A DNA stretch of 64,000 nt from Zea mays. Lineage: Eukaryota > Streptophyta > Magnoliopsida > Poales > Poaceae. This document shows, piece by piece, positions 10,671 to 21,787 of this stretch. The first letter of the stretch is position 1. Each line of letters starts with the position of its first letter. Where the stretch lies: NCBI RefSeq assembly GCF_902167145.1, contig NC_050099.1:64560942-64624941 (forward strand), read 5' to 3'. Below the pieces are notes generated by a model that saw only the letters and a program-made list of their open reading frames with translations, was not told the origin of the DNA and ran no database searches. A program made the position numbers and the translations under genes.

Positions 10671-12540
10671 GAAGCAGTGCTCGTCGACTTTCTCCGCGCG
10701 AACGCCGACGTCTTCACGTGGAGTCCCTCGGACATGCCCAGCATACCGAGGGATGTCGCCGAGCACTCGCTGGACATCCGAGCTGGAGCCCGACCCGTCA
10801 AGCAGCCTCTGCGCCGATTCGACGAGGAGAAGCGCAGAGCCATAGGCAAGGAGATCCAAAAGCTAATGGCGGCAGGGTTCATCAAGGAGGTATTCCATCC
10901 CGAATGGCTTGCCAACCCTGTGCTTGTGAGAAAGAAAGGGGGGAAATGGCGGATGTGTGTAGACTACACTGGTCTCAACAAAGCATGTCCGAAGGTTCCC
11001 TACCCTCTGCCTCGCATCGACCAAATCGTGGATTCCACTGCTGGGTGCGAAACCCTGTCTTTCCTCGATGCCTACTCGGGGTATCAACAAATCAGGATGA
11101 AAGAGTCCGACCAGCTTGCGACTTCTTTCATCACACCCTTCGGCATGTACTGCTATGTCACCATACCGTTCGGCTTGAGGAATGCGGGCGTGACGTACCA
11201 GCGGTGCATGAACCATGTGTTCGGCGAACACATTGGCCGCACGGTCGAGGCCTACGTCGATGACATCGTAGTCAAGACGAGGAAAGCCTCCGACCTCCTT
11301 TCCGACCTTGAAGTGACATTCCGATGCCTCAAGGCGAAGGGCGTCAAGCTCAATCCCGAAAAGTGTGTTTTCGGGGTGCCCCGAGGCATGCTCTTGGGGT
11401 TCATCGTCTCCGAGCGGGGCATCGAAGCCAACCCGGAGAAGATCGCAGCCATCACCAGCATGGGGCCCATCAAGGACTTGAAAGGCATACAGAGGGTCAT
11501 GGGATGCCTCGCGGCTCTGAGCCGCTTCATCTCACACCTCGGTGAAAGAGGTCTACCTCTGTACCGCCTCTTAAGGAAGGCCGAGTGCTTCACTTGGACC
11601 CCTGAGGCTGAGGAAGCCCTCGGGAACCTGAAGGCGCTCCTCACGAAGGCGCCTATCTTGGTACCCCCAGCTGCCGGAGAAGCCCTCTTGGTCTACGTCG
11701 CCGCGACCACTCAGGTGGTTAGCGCCGCGATTGTGGTCGAGAGGCAAGAAGAGGGGCATGCATTGCCCGTTCAGAGGCCAGTCTACTTCGTCAGCGAGGT
11801 ACTGTCCGAAACCAAGATCCGCTACCCACAAGTTCAGAAGCTGCTGTACGTGGTGATCCTAACGCGGCGGAAGCTGCGACACTACTTCGAGTCTCATCCG
11901 GTAACTGTGGTGTCATCCTTCCCCCTGGGGGAGATCATCCAGTGCCGAGAGGCCTCGGGTAGGATTGCAAAGTGGGCGGTGGAAATCATGGGCGAGACAA
12001 TATCGTTCGCTCCTCGGAAGGCCATCAAGTCCCAGGTCTTGGCGGACTTCGTAGCTGAATGGGTCGACACTCAGCTCCCGACAGCTCCGATCCAGCCGAA
12101 GCTCTGGACCATGTTCTTCGACGGGTCGCTGATGAAGACAGGAGCCGGCGCAGGCCTACTCTTCATCTCGCTGCTCGGGAAGCACCTACGCTACGTGCTA
12201 CGCCTCCATTTCCCGGCGTCCAACAATGTGGCCGAGTATGAGGCTCTGGTCAACGGGTTGCGGATCGCCATCGAGCTAGGGGTCTGACGCCTCGACGCTC
12301 GCGGTGACTCGCAGCTCGTCATCGACCAAGTCATGAAGAACTCCCACTACCGCGACCCGAAGATGGAGGCCTACCGCGATGAGGTTCGGCGCCTGGAAGA
12401 CAAGTTCTACGGGCTCGAGCTCAACCACATCGCTCGGCGCTACAACGAGACTGCGGACGAGCTGGCTAAAATAGCCTCGGGGCGAACAACGGTTCCTCCG
12501 GACGTCTTCTCCCGAGATCTGCGTCAGCCCTCCGTCAAGA
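10671..12540 (+). pseudogene. Huck-like reverse transcriptase and RNase H
   Basis: An open stretch of 536 codons runs from 10677 to 12287. Reverse transcriptase motifs appear in order: WRMCVDYTGLNKACPK, FLDAYSGYQQI, FGLRNAGVTYQ and AYVDDIVVK, with the YVDD catalytic pair near 11250. RNase H follows, with FFDGS near 12117 and NNVAEYEAL near 12224. A TGA at 12285 interrupts RNase H just before RLDARGDSQLVI, which continues in the same frame, so the break is a single nonsense codon. The domains would copy the RNA genome into cDNA in cytoplasmic particles. Apart from this stop the catalytic residues are preserved. Confidence 0.85.
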
Positions 12541-12560
12541 TCGACGACATGCTCGAGCCT

Positions 12561-12707
12561 GAGGCACCCTCGGCCCAGCCCGAGGTACCCTCGACACAGT
12601 CCGAGGCGCCCTCGGCTCTGCTCGAGGTACCCTCGGCACAGTTCGAGGTACCCTCGGCTCGGCTTGAGGCACCCTCGGTTCGGTCCGAGGAACCCTCGGC
12701 CCCCGAG
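12561..12707 (+). repeat. Seven in-frame 21 bp repeats coding a heptapeptide linker (RNase H to integrase)
   Basis: Seven consecutive 21 bp units start with GAGG and contain ACCCTCG or GCCCTCG. In the pol frame they encode E-(A/V/E)-P-S-x-x-x seven times, giving a proline- and serine-rich acidic linker. It lies between the end of RNase H and the start of integrase, a place where length change is likely tolerated. Confidence 0.85.
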
Positions 12708-14002
12708 GGCGAGACGCTGCACGTTGGGGGGAGCGAAGTGGGGTCTCGCCTGATCAAAGCTGGCAGACCCCGTACCTGCAATATCTCCACCAAGGAGAGC
12801 TACCCTCCGACCGAGCCGAAGCTCGGCGACTGGCGCGGCGCGCCAAGTCGTTCGTCTTGCTGGGAGATAAGAAGGAGCTCTACCACCGCAGCCCCTCGGG
12901 CATCCTCCAGCGATGCATCTCCATCACCGAAGGTCAGGAACTCCTGCGAGAGATACACTCGGGGGCTTGCGGCCATCACGCAGCGCCTCGAGCCCTTGTC
13001 GCGAATGCTTTCCGACAAGGCTTCTACTGGCCGACGACGGTGGCCGACGCCACTAAAATTGTCTGCACCTACGAGGGGTGTCAGTTCTACGCAAGGCAGA
13101 CCCACCTGCCCGCTCAGGCTCTGTAGACGATACCCATCACCTGGCCTTTCACTGTGTGGGGTCTGGATCTCGTCGGCCCCTTGCAGAAGGCACCCGGGGG
13201 CTACACGCACCTGCTGGTCGCCATCGACAAATTCTCCAAGTGGATCGAGGTCCGACCCTTGAACAGCATCAGGTCCGAGCAGGCGGTGGCGTTCTTCACC
13301 AACATCATCCATCGCTTCGGGGTTCCGAACTCCATCATCACCGACAACGGCACCCAGTTCACCGGCAGAAAGTTCCTGGAATTCTGCGAGGATCACCACG
13401 TCCGCGTGGACTGGGCCGCCGTGGCTCATCCCATGTCAAATGGGCAAGTAGAACGTGCCAACGGCATGATTCTACAAGGGCTCAAGCCTCAGATCTACGA
13501 CGACCTCAACAAGTTCGGCAAGCGATGGATGAAGGAACTCCCCTCGGTGGTCTGGAGTCTGAGGACAACACTGAGCCGAGCCATGGGCTTCACGCTGTTC
13601 TTCCTAGTCTACGAAGCCGAGGTCATCTTGCCCGCAGACCTGGAATATGGCTCCCCGAGGACAAGGGCCTATGCCGACCAGAGCAACCAAGCTAGTCGAG
13701 AAGACTCGCTGGACCAGCTGGAGGAGGCTCGGGACAAGGCCTTATTACACTCGGCGCGGTACCAGCAGTCCCTGCGACGCTACCACGCCCGAGGGGTCCG
13801 GTCCCGAGACCTCCAGGTGGGCGACCTGGTGCTTCGGCTGTGACAAGACGCCCGAGGGCGGCACAAGCTCATGCCCCCCTGGGAGGGGCCGTTCGTCATC
13901 GCCAAAATTCTGAAGCCCGGAATGTACAAGCTGGCCAACAGTCAAGGTGAGGTCTACAGCAACGCTTGAAACATCCAACAGCTACGTCGCTTCTACCCTT
14001 AA
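12708..14002 (+). pseudogene. Huck-like integrase, broken
   Basis: A frameshift near 12830-12856 separates this from RNase H; the frame used from 12857 then holds to the end. The zinc-binding N-terminal region (HSGACGHH ... CTYEGCQFYARQ) is at about 12956-13100. The core has WGLDLVGPL near 13156, ITDNGTQF near 13336 and SNGQVERAN near 13437, matching the D, D and E catalytic positions. The C-terminal domain has a GDLVLR segment and a WEGPFVI segment. Stops are TAG 13124, TGA 13841 and TGA 13967; the frame closes with TAA at 14000. The enzyme would insert cDNA into nuclear DNA. Core residues are intact but the frame is not. Confidence 0.8.
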
Positions 14003-14230
14003 GATGTTTTCAAGTTGTTCATATACCTCGCACCCACGCAAAGTTTAGTCGTCAAGGAAGGGTCGGCCTCGCCCCGGCAAAGCTCGACCCTCCCTCGGGG
14101 GCTAAAAGGGGGGACCCCCTCTGCGTCGAAATTTTCCTCGAAAAAAGATCTTTTCTGCCAGAATGTCTTTCGTGCTTTTTGACTACTTCGAAAGCGGACC
14201 CTGAAAACGACGGAGTACACATAAGCAGCC

Positions 14231-15162
14231 AAGGCTGACCGAGCCGAGCGACTCCTACGCCTCCGGGATACGGATACCTCACTCATCACCTTCTGCGATA
14301 AGTAACTCGCGTTCGGATAAGTGATTCCGCGGACCGAACAAGTCTTCTCGTTCGGAAGCTCTTCTGCCGGAGCGATTCTTCGAGCCTTCCCGACTGCGTC
14401 GGTAACAGAACCCCAAGGACGGGTAAGAGTGCGCGTAAGCGGCAAGGCTGACCGAGCCGAGGGACTCCTACGCCTCCGGGATACGGATACCTCACTCATC
14501 ACCTTCCGCGAGAAGCAACTCTCGCTCGCACAACCATTTTTGTTACCAACAAAAAAGTCCAGATACTCGAAGCAAGAGGAAAAGAGACGCAGCTTTACAA
14601 CACGGCGAGGGTATGTTTTGGCCTCGGCAGCCGCAGGAAACACATGCTACAAGACAATACGATCCTGCAGGCTCGGATCTTGACGACTGAAGGGAGCAGC
14701 AACACCCTCGGCGTCAGCAACATCTTCGGTGAGGCCCGACCTAACCTCGGATGGCGACGTGGTCCAAAGATCTCCACTCTGAAGGACGATGTCATCGCCA
14801 CGCCCGGGCCATCGCTGCCAGGGTCTTCTCTGGGAATCCGACCCGAGCAGGCGGCTCGACCGGTCACCCCGGGGCCTCGGCCAGCTGTCCTCCAAGGACG
14901 TCAGCCCGACCCGAGGCCTCGGCTAGTCAATCCCGGCGTCGGTCCCGCTAACGGACGGCCCGGCCAGGCTCCGGCCGACCAGGTCTTCTCACCGAGCCAA
15001 CTCTGCCTCCGTTCGCGCTGACACCGCTACCCCTGGCCTCGGCTCATCGAAGAGCGGCCGAGGGGTTCCTTTAACTGAGCAAGAGAAACCTCGGGCAACA
15101 AGGCTGGCCGAGCCGAGGGACTCCTACGCCTCCGGGATACGGATACCTCACTCGTCACCTTT
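14231..15162 (+). repeat. Three dispersed copies of a 62 bp motif in the Huck-like 3' region
   Basis: Copies start at 14231, 14444 and 15100. All contain AAGGCTG(A/G)CCGAGCCGAG followed by ACTCCTACGCCTCCGGGATA and a CTCACTCATCACCTT-type end. Flanks of the first two copies are also related, giving a 213 bp larger unit. Confidence 0.8.
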
Positions 15163-15308
15163 ACATGGGGCGACTCACGCTTGGTGAAGCGGTTCAGACA
15201 ACCAACAAGCGAGTCTTAGTGCTCGAAAATGAGGAAAAAACACGGCTCCGTGCCAAAAATACATACATGTTCAGGCCCCGAAAGCCGCAATGAACAAAAC
15301 ACCGGCAT

Positions 15309-16103
15309 TCAAAGTGCCATTACAAACGGAACTCCGGTTCCACCTCCGCAGGTACGAACAACCCCACTCGATGGGGGGGCCCTGCGGAGCAACGGAAGAT
15401 TGATGAACGGCGTGCCATCGCCCGCTCCAGCAGCGGCGACGACGACGACTTCTGCTCCGGGGGGCCGAACAGCGGTAGCGATGACCTTAGGGCGGATGCC
15501 GCTGCCAGGAGGCCCCCGCCCGTGCCCAAACTCGTGAGACAAGGACGGGCAGAAGGCCGTAGAGTTGGAGGTCGGCCCGTGGGTGGCCCTGGCTATCTCA
15601 TCGGCGGAAGAACCTCTTCCAGCTGTCGTGGCGGAAGCCGGCGCCGAGAGCGGCTCCGAAGCCACTCAGGTCCGAGAGCCAGGCACGCTGCAGCTGCCGG
15701 CGCCATGGACGACAACCGCCCTTCCCCCGATCACTGAGGGAAGGAGCGGGCCACCGCCCACGCAGGGGCCGATCCCAACTCGGCACACTCCCCTCCTCAG
15801 CCCTGGTGATGAAAATCCTTGAGGCTGAGGGAGGGGCAGAGGCCGCAGCCCGGTTCGCTTTCCCCCGCCATCAAACTGGAGGTCACCATCTTGGGTGACC
15901 GCCGGCGGAGGGGTGCAACCGGGCTGCATGATGAAAATCCTTGAAGCCAAACGATGGCTGAAAGGTACCAACTCCCACGGAGTTGCGTTCCTCCAACGAC
16001 GAGGCGGAAAGACGGCGGATATCCCCCATCCGGGGGCTTGGTAGGTGGAAAGACACGATGCATAAGGGAGCGCGAAGACATGGTCGCCTTCCAAGGGGGT
16101 CAC
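15309..16103 (-). other. Possible antisense reading frame in the Huck-like 3' region
   Basis: On the minus strand, 265 codons from 16103 to 15309 are open except for one TGA at 15668-15666. A TTTAAAAGG box lies upstream at about 16120-16112 on the same strand, and an ATG at 16081 opens a second, overlapping minus frame. The composition is GC-rich, where long open frames arise by chance, and I recognise no domain. The position matches antisense genes known in other Tat-lineage elements, which is why it is listed. Treat as unproven. Confidence 0.3.
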
Positions 16104-16980
16104 CCTCCTTTTAAAGGCGGCTCTCCCTACTTGCGTCCCCAGCCGTCATGGACTGAGTCTTCTCCAACACACTCCAAGGTCCTCCCCTACGGCGCGGGGG
16201 CTGGGTCCCACACGTCATGCAAGCCGGCTCAGAGCAGAAGAAGCCAAACCGCCGCGCGCGGTGCGTACAACCGCCCAGCGGTTACAAGCGACTCTCCACT
16301 TTTGCCCAGACCAACGGGTGAAAGGGGCAGGCAGCCATGCAGGCGGCATGCAACCGCGCCAAGTGGGCGCACTTCTCCGACTCCCAACACGCCCAGCATG
16401 GAGGCCCAGGCCCACGCGTCATGCAACCGGCGCGCCGAATGCTTCGTGCATGCAACAGCACCGCCACTTGCGCCACTACCGCGCCTCCTCGACTGCGGAA
16501 CCAATACCGCGACTCGAGGCGACCCAGCGCACGACCCAGCAGCGCCAGCCTGGCGCAGCGGTCAATGCGGCCAAAAATGGGCCGGCAGTAATGGCGGTGG
16601 CAGGCGGGCAGGAGCAGCGGCCACGTCGTTAGCCAAGCTCACGTCCCATCCGGGGGCAGCGAGAGAACCCTCTCTCACGGCGTGAAGACAACGTGCCCGT
16701 GATCCGTTCCTCGAACGGCTCGCACACGCGCAACGACCGCCCCGCCAACCACTCGCCCCGTCGCATTAACTCCGCGGCGGGACAGGCGGCGCCTCTGGCA
16801 GGAGAAGCGGACAACGCTTCGCCTTCACCATAATGACCGCGTCAAAAAAGGTACGCCATGTCGTTCGATTTCGTATCCTTTTCCTTTTTTCCTCTTTCTC
16901 TCTCTTGCAACAGGGACCGGGAAAGGGGATACCCCGAAAAGGATCCTTCCCCGTGAAGGAACCAGGCTCCGAGCCTCCTT

Positions 16981-17196
16981 ACTGATCAGAGGTTCGAAGG
17001 CTGGCCCCTCGGAAGGGTTCGACAGCCGCCTCAGATCGCGTGGGCTCTACACCGACTACTGGTCAGAGGTTCGAAGGCCGGACCCTCGGAAGGGTTCAAC
17101 GGCCGCCTCAGGCTACTCGGGCTCCACGCCTATTACTGATCAGGGGTTCGAAGGCTGGCCCCCGAAGGGTTCAAAGCCGCCTCAGACGCCGAGCGA
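16981..17196 (+). repeat. 77 bp tandem triplet in the Huck-like 3' region
   Basis: ACTG(A/G)TCAG(A/G)GGTTCGAAGG starts at 16981, 17058 and 17135, exactly 77 bp apart. Each unit continues to GGGTTC(G/A)A and GCCGCCTCAG. The third unit is shortened. Confidence 0.85.
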
Positions 17197-17904
17197 GGGA
17201 TGACCATGGGTACGTTCGATACATAACCAAGGCTCGGGCTGCGCTCCCGAGGTACCCTAGGACGTTTCCGAGACCAGCGGGAACGATCTTGTAATGGAAT
17301 CCCATCGGAGGGAGGCATCGAGCCCTCGGACCCCGTCGCCAGGGGACCGGGTCCGGCAGATCACCCGCAGGTACTTTTGGGCGTGCCTCTGGGCCCCTAG
17401 CCGACCCCCAACGAACGGGGCACGGACGTCCACTCGGATTACCCGCTTGCAGCTCACCGGAGACACCATGTTCGGCGCCCATCGAGGGCAACATGGCGCT
17501 TTCCCCCCCTCCTCCTTGCGGAAAGGCGACGCAGGGGCGTATGTAAAAAAGTCGAGTCTGTCCCTGATCGTCCTCTCGCCCTGTGCAGAGGCTCGGGGGC
17601 TGCTCTCGCAAACCCGGCTCCGGGCGAACCGTTGACGGCGTCAACATACCAGCCCGAGAACTTGGGACCCGACCGTACACCCGGGCTATGGCCAGCTCGC
17701 ATGAGGGACGACCAGACCAGCCGAAGCATTGCGTGAGGCATTAAGACCTCGGAGGAGTGAAACCACTCCTCCGAGGCCTCGGGGGCTACACCCGGCGGGT
17801 GCGCTCGCACGCACCCACCGGAACAAAACGCAACTGAGAAAGGCTGGTCCCCTTGCAAAAAAGTGCAACGAAAGCCTCCAAGCGAGTGCTAACACTCCCT
17901 TCGA

Positions 17905-17918
17905 GGCTCGGGGGCTAC
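17905..17918 (+). promoter_or_regulatory. Polypurine tract region of the Huck-like element
   Basis: GGCTCGGGGGCTAC precedes the 3' LTR. It is G-rich rather than a pure purine run, but is in the correct place. Confidence 0.55.
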
Positions 17919-18419
17919 TGTCGGGGACCATAATTAGGGGTACCCTCAAGGCTCCTAATTCTCAGCTGGTAACCCCCATCAGCATAAAGCTGCAAAGGCC
18001 TGATGGGTGCGATTAAGTCAGGGATCAGTCCATACGAGGGACTCGATCATGCCTCGCCCGAGCCTGGCCTCGGACAAGGGCAGCCGACCCCGGAGGATCT
18101 CCGTCTCCCCCGAGGCCCCCCTCCAACGGCGAACGTGTTCCCGGCTCGCCCGAGGCCCTGTCTTCGCCAAGAAGCAACTCTGACCAAATCGCCGCACCAA
18201 CCGACCAAGTCGCAGGAGCATTTAATGCAAAGGTGGTCTGACACCTTTATCCTGACGCGCGCCCCCCAGAGCCGAAGTGACCGCCGTCACTTCACCGCTC
18301 CCCTGACCGGCCTGGCAGAAAGACAGCGCCGCCTGCGCCGCTCCGATTGCGGTGCCACTTGACAGAGCGAGGCTAACAGGCAGTCAGGCCCGGCCGCAGG
18401 AACCATAGGAAACTCCGCT

Positions 18420-18990
18420 CCGCCTGACCCAGGGCTCGGACTCGGGCTAAGCCCCGGAAGACGGCGAATTCCGCTCCGCCCGACCCAGGGCTCGGACTCG
18501 GGCTAAGCCCCGGAAGATGGCGAATTCCGCTCCGCCCGACCAAGGGCTCGGACTCGGGCTAAGCCCCGGAAGACGGCGAACTCCGCTCCGCCCGACCCAG
18601 GGCTCGGACTCGGGCTAAGCCCCGGAAGACGGCGAACTCCGTTCCGCCCGACCCAGGGCTCGGACTCGGGCTAAGCCCCGGGAGACGGCGAACTCCGCTC
18701 CGCCCGACCCAGGGCTCGGACTCGGGCTAAGCCCCGGAAGACGGCGAACTCCGCTCCGCCCGACCCAGGGCTCGGACTCGGGCTCGGCCCCAGAAGACGA
18801 CGAACTCCGCTTCGCCCGACCCCAGGGCTCGGACTCCGCCCCGGCATCAGCCGGCGATCTCCGCTCCGCCCGACCTAGGGCTCGGACTCGGGCTCGGCCC
18901 CAGAAGACGACGAACTCCGCTTCGCTCGACCCCAGGGCTCGGACTCCGCCCCGGCATCAGCCGGCGATCTCCGCCTCGCCCGAACCAGGG
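18420..18990 (+). repeat. 56 bp tandem array in the Huck-like 3' LTR
   Basis: This is the same array as at 5940-6530, with the same number and order of regular and variant units. The array has therefore not expanded or contracted since insertion. Confidence 0.8.
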
Positions 18991-19445
18991 GCTCGGACTC
19001 GACCTCGGCCACGGAAGACAGACTCGACCTCGGCTTCGGAGGAGCTTCCACGTCGCCCAACCTAGGGCGCAGACCAGCCACGACAATAGGAGGCGCCATC
19101 ATCACCCTACCCCGAACTGACTCGGGCCACGGGGAACAAGACCGGCGTCCCATCTGGCTCGCTCCGCCAGATAGGCAATGGTGGCGCCCCGCATACTCTG
19201 TGACGACGGCGGCTCTCAGCCCCCTTACGGAAGCAAGAGGACGTCAGCAAGGACTAAACAGCTCCGACAGCTGTCCCTCCGCCAGGCTCCATCGCTCCTC
19301 CGACGGCCACGACATCACACCAACAGGGTGCCAAAATCTCTCCAGCTGCCACGACGGCATGTACTTAGGGCACTAGCTCTCCTCCGCTAGACACGTAGCA
19401 CTCTGCTACACCCCCCATTGTACACCTAGATCCTCTCCTTACGCC

Positions 19446-19452
19446 TATAAAA
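19446..19452 (+). promoter_or_regulatory. TATA box of the Huck-like 3' LTR
   Basis: TATAAAA in the same context as at 6965. From this LTR it could drive readout transcription into the flanking LARD-like LTR. Confidence 0.65.
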
Positions 19453-19758
19453 GGAAGGACCAGGGCCCTCTAAGAGAGGGTTGGCCGCGCGGGGACGAGG
19501 ACGAGACAGGCGCTCGCGTGAGGCCGCTCGCTCCCTCTCCCGCGTGGACGCTTGTAACCCCCTACTGCAAGCGCACCCGACCTGGGCGCGGGACGAACAC
19601 GAAGGCCGCGGGATTCCCACCTCTCTCACGCCGGTCTCCGGCCACCTCGCTTCCCCCCTTCGCGCTCGGCCTCGCGCTCGACCCATCTGGGCTGGGGCAC
19701 GCGGCGACATTCACTCGTCGGCCTAGGGACCCCCCGGTCTCGAAACGCCGACACAAAT

Positions 19759-20600
19759 TTTGACTAATGTATAAATTTCACATGCCCTGGTTTTATATTT
19801 TATTTAATACAAAAATAACAAATTATTAATGCAATAAAGCATGTGAGAGCAAGTTAAATCTAAAACTAATTATTTTCTGTGGATTCATGACCATATTAAG
19901 TTTTCTTAGGCTACTATAATATCGTGCAAGGACAGTGGAACACAATTTTCCATTTTTGCATCTATACATTATTTTTAAACCATTTATAACTACTTAATGT
20001 GCATTAAACAAGTTAAATCACTAAATTAATCATACATGCACCACAATTCATGAAAATTTTACCAGTCACTAAGTATCACACAGAGGGTCTACTGTAAAAA
20101 TTTCAATCCATTTGGAGTAATGGAGCAACAGATCCAAAAATACAATCAAAACAATCATCTTTTTCCTATTTAACATGTTTTCATTAACACACCAAGAAAA
20201 CAGTGAACAACATATAAGTTTTATATTTTTCCTTGATGGAGAATGACAACATCTAACTAAAAAAACAGGTTTCATCATTTTTGGATTTTTATAAATAAAA
20301 TTATGGAGAGAAGCAAGTTCGTTTATTTTATAAACCAGTTTTTAAATACGAATTTCTACAGAAAACTTTTCCACTAAAACATACCAACATATAGATCCAA
20401 TAGTTAGAGAATTTCATAAGGAAGCCAACAAAACAAGTTTCGTGATTTTTGGAGCTCTAAAACTCGAGATATGAATATTTGAAGGAAGAGCAAAAATCTG
20501 AAACTTTTGTGTACTCACATCTCGCCTTCGGCCCACTTGTCATTGGCTCAGGGAGTCATCTTCTTCCTCCAGCCACGTGAACAGCAGGAAGAACCAGTAG
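19759..20600 (-). repeat. 5' LTR of the LARD-like element, segment 2
   Basis: This joins 5439 on its left and 27050 on its right once the two insertions are removed. It is AT-rich from 19759 to 20500 with phrases related to the 181 bp array. No gene is seen. Confidence 0.7.
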
Positions 20601-21772
20601 TGATATGACCACGCCATTAAGCAACATGTTACAACCCTAAGTCATACTACATCAACTCAAGTACAACCAACATCATCACCAACCCAAGTCTTTGATGGAC
20701 CAATTACACGTAGCCGAGCTAAGAAGCTACAGCAAGAGGTGCACGCGCTACTTTATAAATTTCAATTAAACACTAATGAGAACTTTATGCTACCTAAGTC
20801 GTGTATGTTGATATTACTTAGGTTCACCAAAGAGGAAGGACAAAACATATCAAGGGCGAATCAGCAAGAAGAGCTATGTCCGAGTGAGTCCAGCGCTACA
20901 GAACCGTCCAGAAGAAACAGTCATATCTTTTGATTCCCAAAAGCTATGAAGGCCCATAAGTACTTTTTGGAAAGCTCTTGAAGTCTAATTTACAATGCTT
21001 CTAAAGCCGACTTAACTATATCTACCAGAAAGGCAGCCGACCTACTTTAGTACTGACTGGTCAGAAGGTCAACAGTCTGCTTGATGACCAAGTTTTTGTA
21101 TTAAACTGCATCATTATAAGAAGTTTCATTAAGCATGCTATATATGGTGAGAAAGCTTATCAAGTTAGCTTTCCAACGCAACCAGTCCCACGTCATTTGG
21201 AGATTCCTAGAAAACGTTATTATCAAAATACTGAAGGCTGCGCAGAAGTCAAACAGCCACACGGAATTCAGTTCTGCAGATCTTCCGAAGAGGCTCCTTT
21301 ACATTAGCACGTGAAATTACTTTTGTTTCGTGTTTATACCTCGCTAAGGCTGGTTGTTACTAGTATAAATACCCCCCTATGTCTATGATGTAAGGCAGCT
21401 TATGATAATCTAAAACAGAACCCCTTTGTTCAGCTGTGTGCTAACAAATATTGAGAGTGATCTCTACCCCTGTGCTCTTGTGAATTACTTCGCGGGATTG
21501 CAGAAGCGGCGGCTTCATCTGCTCCCAATTGGTGCTCCTACTCCCTTCGAGGTCTCCTCGATTGATTGTAGGCTGTGTTGGTTGGTTCTTTGAGAGTGTG
21601 GTTGGGCGAATCCTCGATTCAGGCTGCCGGTTAAAGACGGTGGTTGGCTTCGAGTTTTATTTGTTAGGTTGCACTAGTTATAGCTGCTTGCAGCAAGTTA
21701 TCTTGGCTTCTTTGAAGCTAGTTATCTGAAGATTGATCCTACGTCGTGAAGATCGGGCATCGTGACGCATCA
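20601..21772 (+). repeat. 5' LTR of the chromovirus
   Basis: It begins TGATATGACC and ends GACGCATCA. Its first 330 bp are the copy of the coding C-terminus found in the 3' LTR. A TATA box is at 21364. Confidence 0.9.
21364..21371 (+). promoter_or_regulatory. TATA box in the chromovirus LTRs (second copy 26637-26644)
   Basis: TATAAATA within ACTAGTATAAATACCCC, about 400 bp before the LTR end, conserved in both LTRs. It lies downstream of the coding part of the LTR, so the coding overlap falls in U3. Confidence 0.7.
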
Positions 21773-21774
21773 TC

Positions 21775-21787
21775 TAGTATCAAAGCC
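21775..21787 (+). promoter_or_regulatory. Primer binding site of the chromovirus
   Basis: TAGTATCAAAGCC lies two bases after the LTR end and resembles the tRNA-Met complement TGGTATCAGAGCC with two mismatches. Confidence 0.7.

Larger units (their letters stand above)
14003..17904 (+). other. Long 3' region of the Huck-like element, no pol motifs
   Basis: This stretch between integrase and the polypurine tract holds three dispersed copies of a 62 bp motif, a 77 bp tandem triplet at 16981-17196, and a possible antisense frame at 15309-16103. The sequence from 16180 to 16830 is GC-rich and has only overlapping chance frames. I see no recognised host gene fragment in it. Confidence 0.7.
5440..19753 (+). 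mobile_element. Complete Huck-like Gypsy retrotransposon
   Basis: The 14.3 kb element has LTRs of 1833 and 1835 bp, both starting TGTCGGGGACC and ending GCCGACA, and a perfect CAAAT target duplication. Internal order: primer binding site, gag, protease, reverse transcriptase, RNase H, integrase, then about 3.9 kb of non-pol 3' sequence with repeats and a polypurine tract. The gag-pol frame is broken by at least seven stops, a frameshifting duplication in gag and a frameshift before integrase, so it is not autonomous now. The LTRs differ by about 40 substitutions by eye (near 2 percent). The name Huck is recognition of the LTR start and the size; Gypsy with the order protease-RT-RH-integrase is read directly. 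Confidence 0.85.
17919..19753 (+). repeat. Huck-like 3' LTR
   Basis: It repeats 5440-7272 over its full length with about 40 substitutions and a few one-base gaps by eye. It ends GCCGACA and is followed by the CAAAT target duplication. Confidence 0.9.
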
